Shown piece by piece: positions 4,789 to 5,445 of a DNA stretch of 5,445 nucleotides. Both the position numbers and the translations under genes were made by a program. Position 1 is the stretch's first letter. Every line of letters begins with the position of its first letter. The notes beneath the pieces were generated by a model that did not search any database, had not been told where the DNA came from, and was given only the letters and a program-made list of their open reading frames with translations. Where the stretch lies: assembly GCA_029240015.1 (NCBI GenBank), contig JARBTU010000138.1:1-5445 (forward strand), read 5' to 3'. This stretch comes from Oscillospiraceae bacterium (GTDB taxonomy: Bacteria; Bacillota; Clostridia; Oscillospirales; Ruminococcaceae).

Positions 4789-5445
4789 TTATTCCCCCTT
4801 CAGTACCTTGTTTTGTGCATCTAAAAATTTCTTGGCGGTTTCTTTATTGCCACGATAAACGAGTGCCATATGCATGTTACCGTCATTCTCATATTGGGCT
4901 AAAACTTCGGCTTGTTTGGGACTGGCTAAAAAAGTAACGGTTGAAAGTTTGTTATTTTCAAGCTTTTCATCGCTTTGTTTGTCAATGCCGTCCTCATTGG
5001 TCGTGGTTAAGACCTCAACATATCTCAGCTCCGGGGGAGTAATCATCTTATTGTTTTGGGAAGCATACACAGAGATAATATCACCTGCCTGAAGCTTGTC
5101 GGAGAGTCCTTTGGCAAAGCTTTTTATGGATACGGAGATAGCCACCTTTTTTCCGTCTAAAGTAAGTAGCTTTTCATTCACAGAAGGAAGTTCCTGTGCT
5201 ACTTTTTCACTCAGGATAACATCACCGGGGGAGAAGTCTGCAAGAGCATATTTTCCGATGGCTTCATCCGGATTTTTTAATGTGTTTTTTTCAAGACCGT
5301 AAAGTGCAACTTCTTCCGTTTTCACCATGTCTTTGGAGATTTGCTGCCCTTTTTGTATTGTTTTGGATACCTTAATGATTTGCACTTTTTCCGCTTCGCT
5401 TTTGACTGCAATGTTGTATAGGAACATGCTTATTCCGGCTAGTAT
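4789..5445 (-). CDS. cpaB: SAF-domain CpaB/RcpC-like pilus assembly protein (5' end cut by window edge)
   Basis: Probable Flp pilus assembly protein of the CpaB/RcpC family, anchored in the membrane by its N-terminus with the rest outside. The frame stays open to the right edge: six codons (ILAGIS) precede the first Met at 5427, and they continue a hydrophobic stretch (ILAGISMFLYNIAV). The real start is therefore probably upstream and the Met at 5427 would sit inside the anchor helix. Numbering from that Met, a SAF-like domain covers about 15-77 (VQIIKVSKTIQKGQQI, then ALADFSPGDVIL, the usual 'G.vl....l' pattern). An RcpC-like beta-rich region covers about 92-193, with KLQAGDIISVYA and STVTFLASPKQAEVLA. 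CpaB homologues support the outer-membrane secretin in Gram-negative Tad systems; the role in single-membrane bacteria is unclear. It ends in TAA two bases before the tadZ-like start, so the two are probably translationally coupled. Family assignment is fairly sure; the exact job is inferred. Confidence 0.82.
   Translation of the reverse strand: MLAGISMFLYNIAVKSEAEKVQIIKVSKTIQKGQQISKDMVKTEEVALYGLEKNTLKNPDEAIGKYALADFSPGDVILSEKVAQELPSVNEKLLTLDGKKVAISVSIKSFAKGLSDKLQAGDIISVYASQNNKMITPPELRYVEVLTTTNEDGIDKQSDEKLENNKLSTVTFLASPKQAEVLAQYENDGNMHMALVYRGNKETAKKFLDAQNKVLKGE
4794..4800 (-). promoter_or_regulatory. ribosome binding site of the tadZ-like gene
   Basis: AAGGGGG in the transcript, within the last codons of cpaB and seven bases before the ATG at 4786. 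The cpaB TAA lies between it and the start, which suits reinitiation. Confidence 0.7.

Noticed and set aside
646..5302. Plus-strand open frames of 60-91 codons across the window
   Set aside because: All lie antisense within well-supported minus-strand genes, have no convincing ribosome binding sites and resemble no family; some are hydrophobic only because they mirror membrane-protein codons.

Overview
The window is a single, densely packed minus-strand gene cluster read from right to left. It encodes the core of a Tad/Flp-type (type IVc) pilus assembly or secretion machine. Eight genes are visible and both end genes run off the window. No spacer between genes exceeds 13 bp, and several genes overlap, so the set looks like the middle of one long translationally coupled operon. 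The promoter lies beyond the right edge and the end of the operon beyond the left edge. I see no tRNA, rRNA, CRISPR array, insertion sequence or plus-strand gene.

Order in the direction of transcription: (1) SAF/CpaB-like protein, 5' end cut by the right edge; (2) short ParA/MinD-like ATPase of the CpaE/TadZ type, without a receiver domain; (3) CpaF/TadA secretion ATPase; (4) TadB-like T2SSF membrane platform protein; (5) a soluble basic protein of about 132 residues that I do not recognise; (6) TadC-like T2SSF platform protein; (7) TadE-like or DUF4320-like pseudopilin; (8) a second pseudopilin-like protein, of which only the first 39 codons are present. In known Tad systems the hexameric ATPase powers the TadB/TadC inner platform, which extrudes or anchors prepilin-like subunits, while the TadZ-type ATPase places the machine in the cell. 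The gene content fits this scheme, with protein 5 as an unexplained extra part.

The organism is most likely a Firmicute (Clostridia or a relative). The DNA is moderately AT-rich, Shine-Dalgarno sites are strong and purine-rich, GTG and TTG starts occur, proteins are rich in Lys, Ile and Asn, and divergent Tad modules with short TadE/DUF4320-like proteins are common in that group, including on large mobile elements. This is inference; no mobility gene is in the window.

For three genes the longest open frame starts too early. Shine-Dalgarno placement supports the internal starts at 544 (ATG), 1822 (GTG) and 2753 (ATG). The points most worth a second look are the unknown gene between tadB and tadC, the matching N-terminal leaders of the two pseudopilins, the divergent P-loop of the TadZ-like ATPase, the altered Walker B and His boxes of the secretion ATPase, and a terminator-like palindrome followed by a T-run inside tadC.
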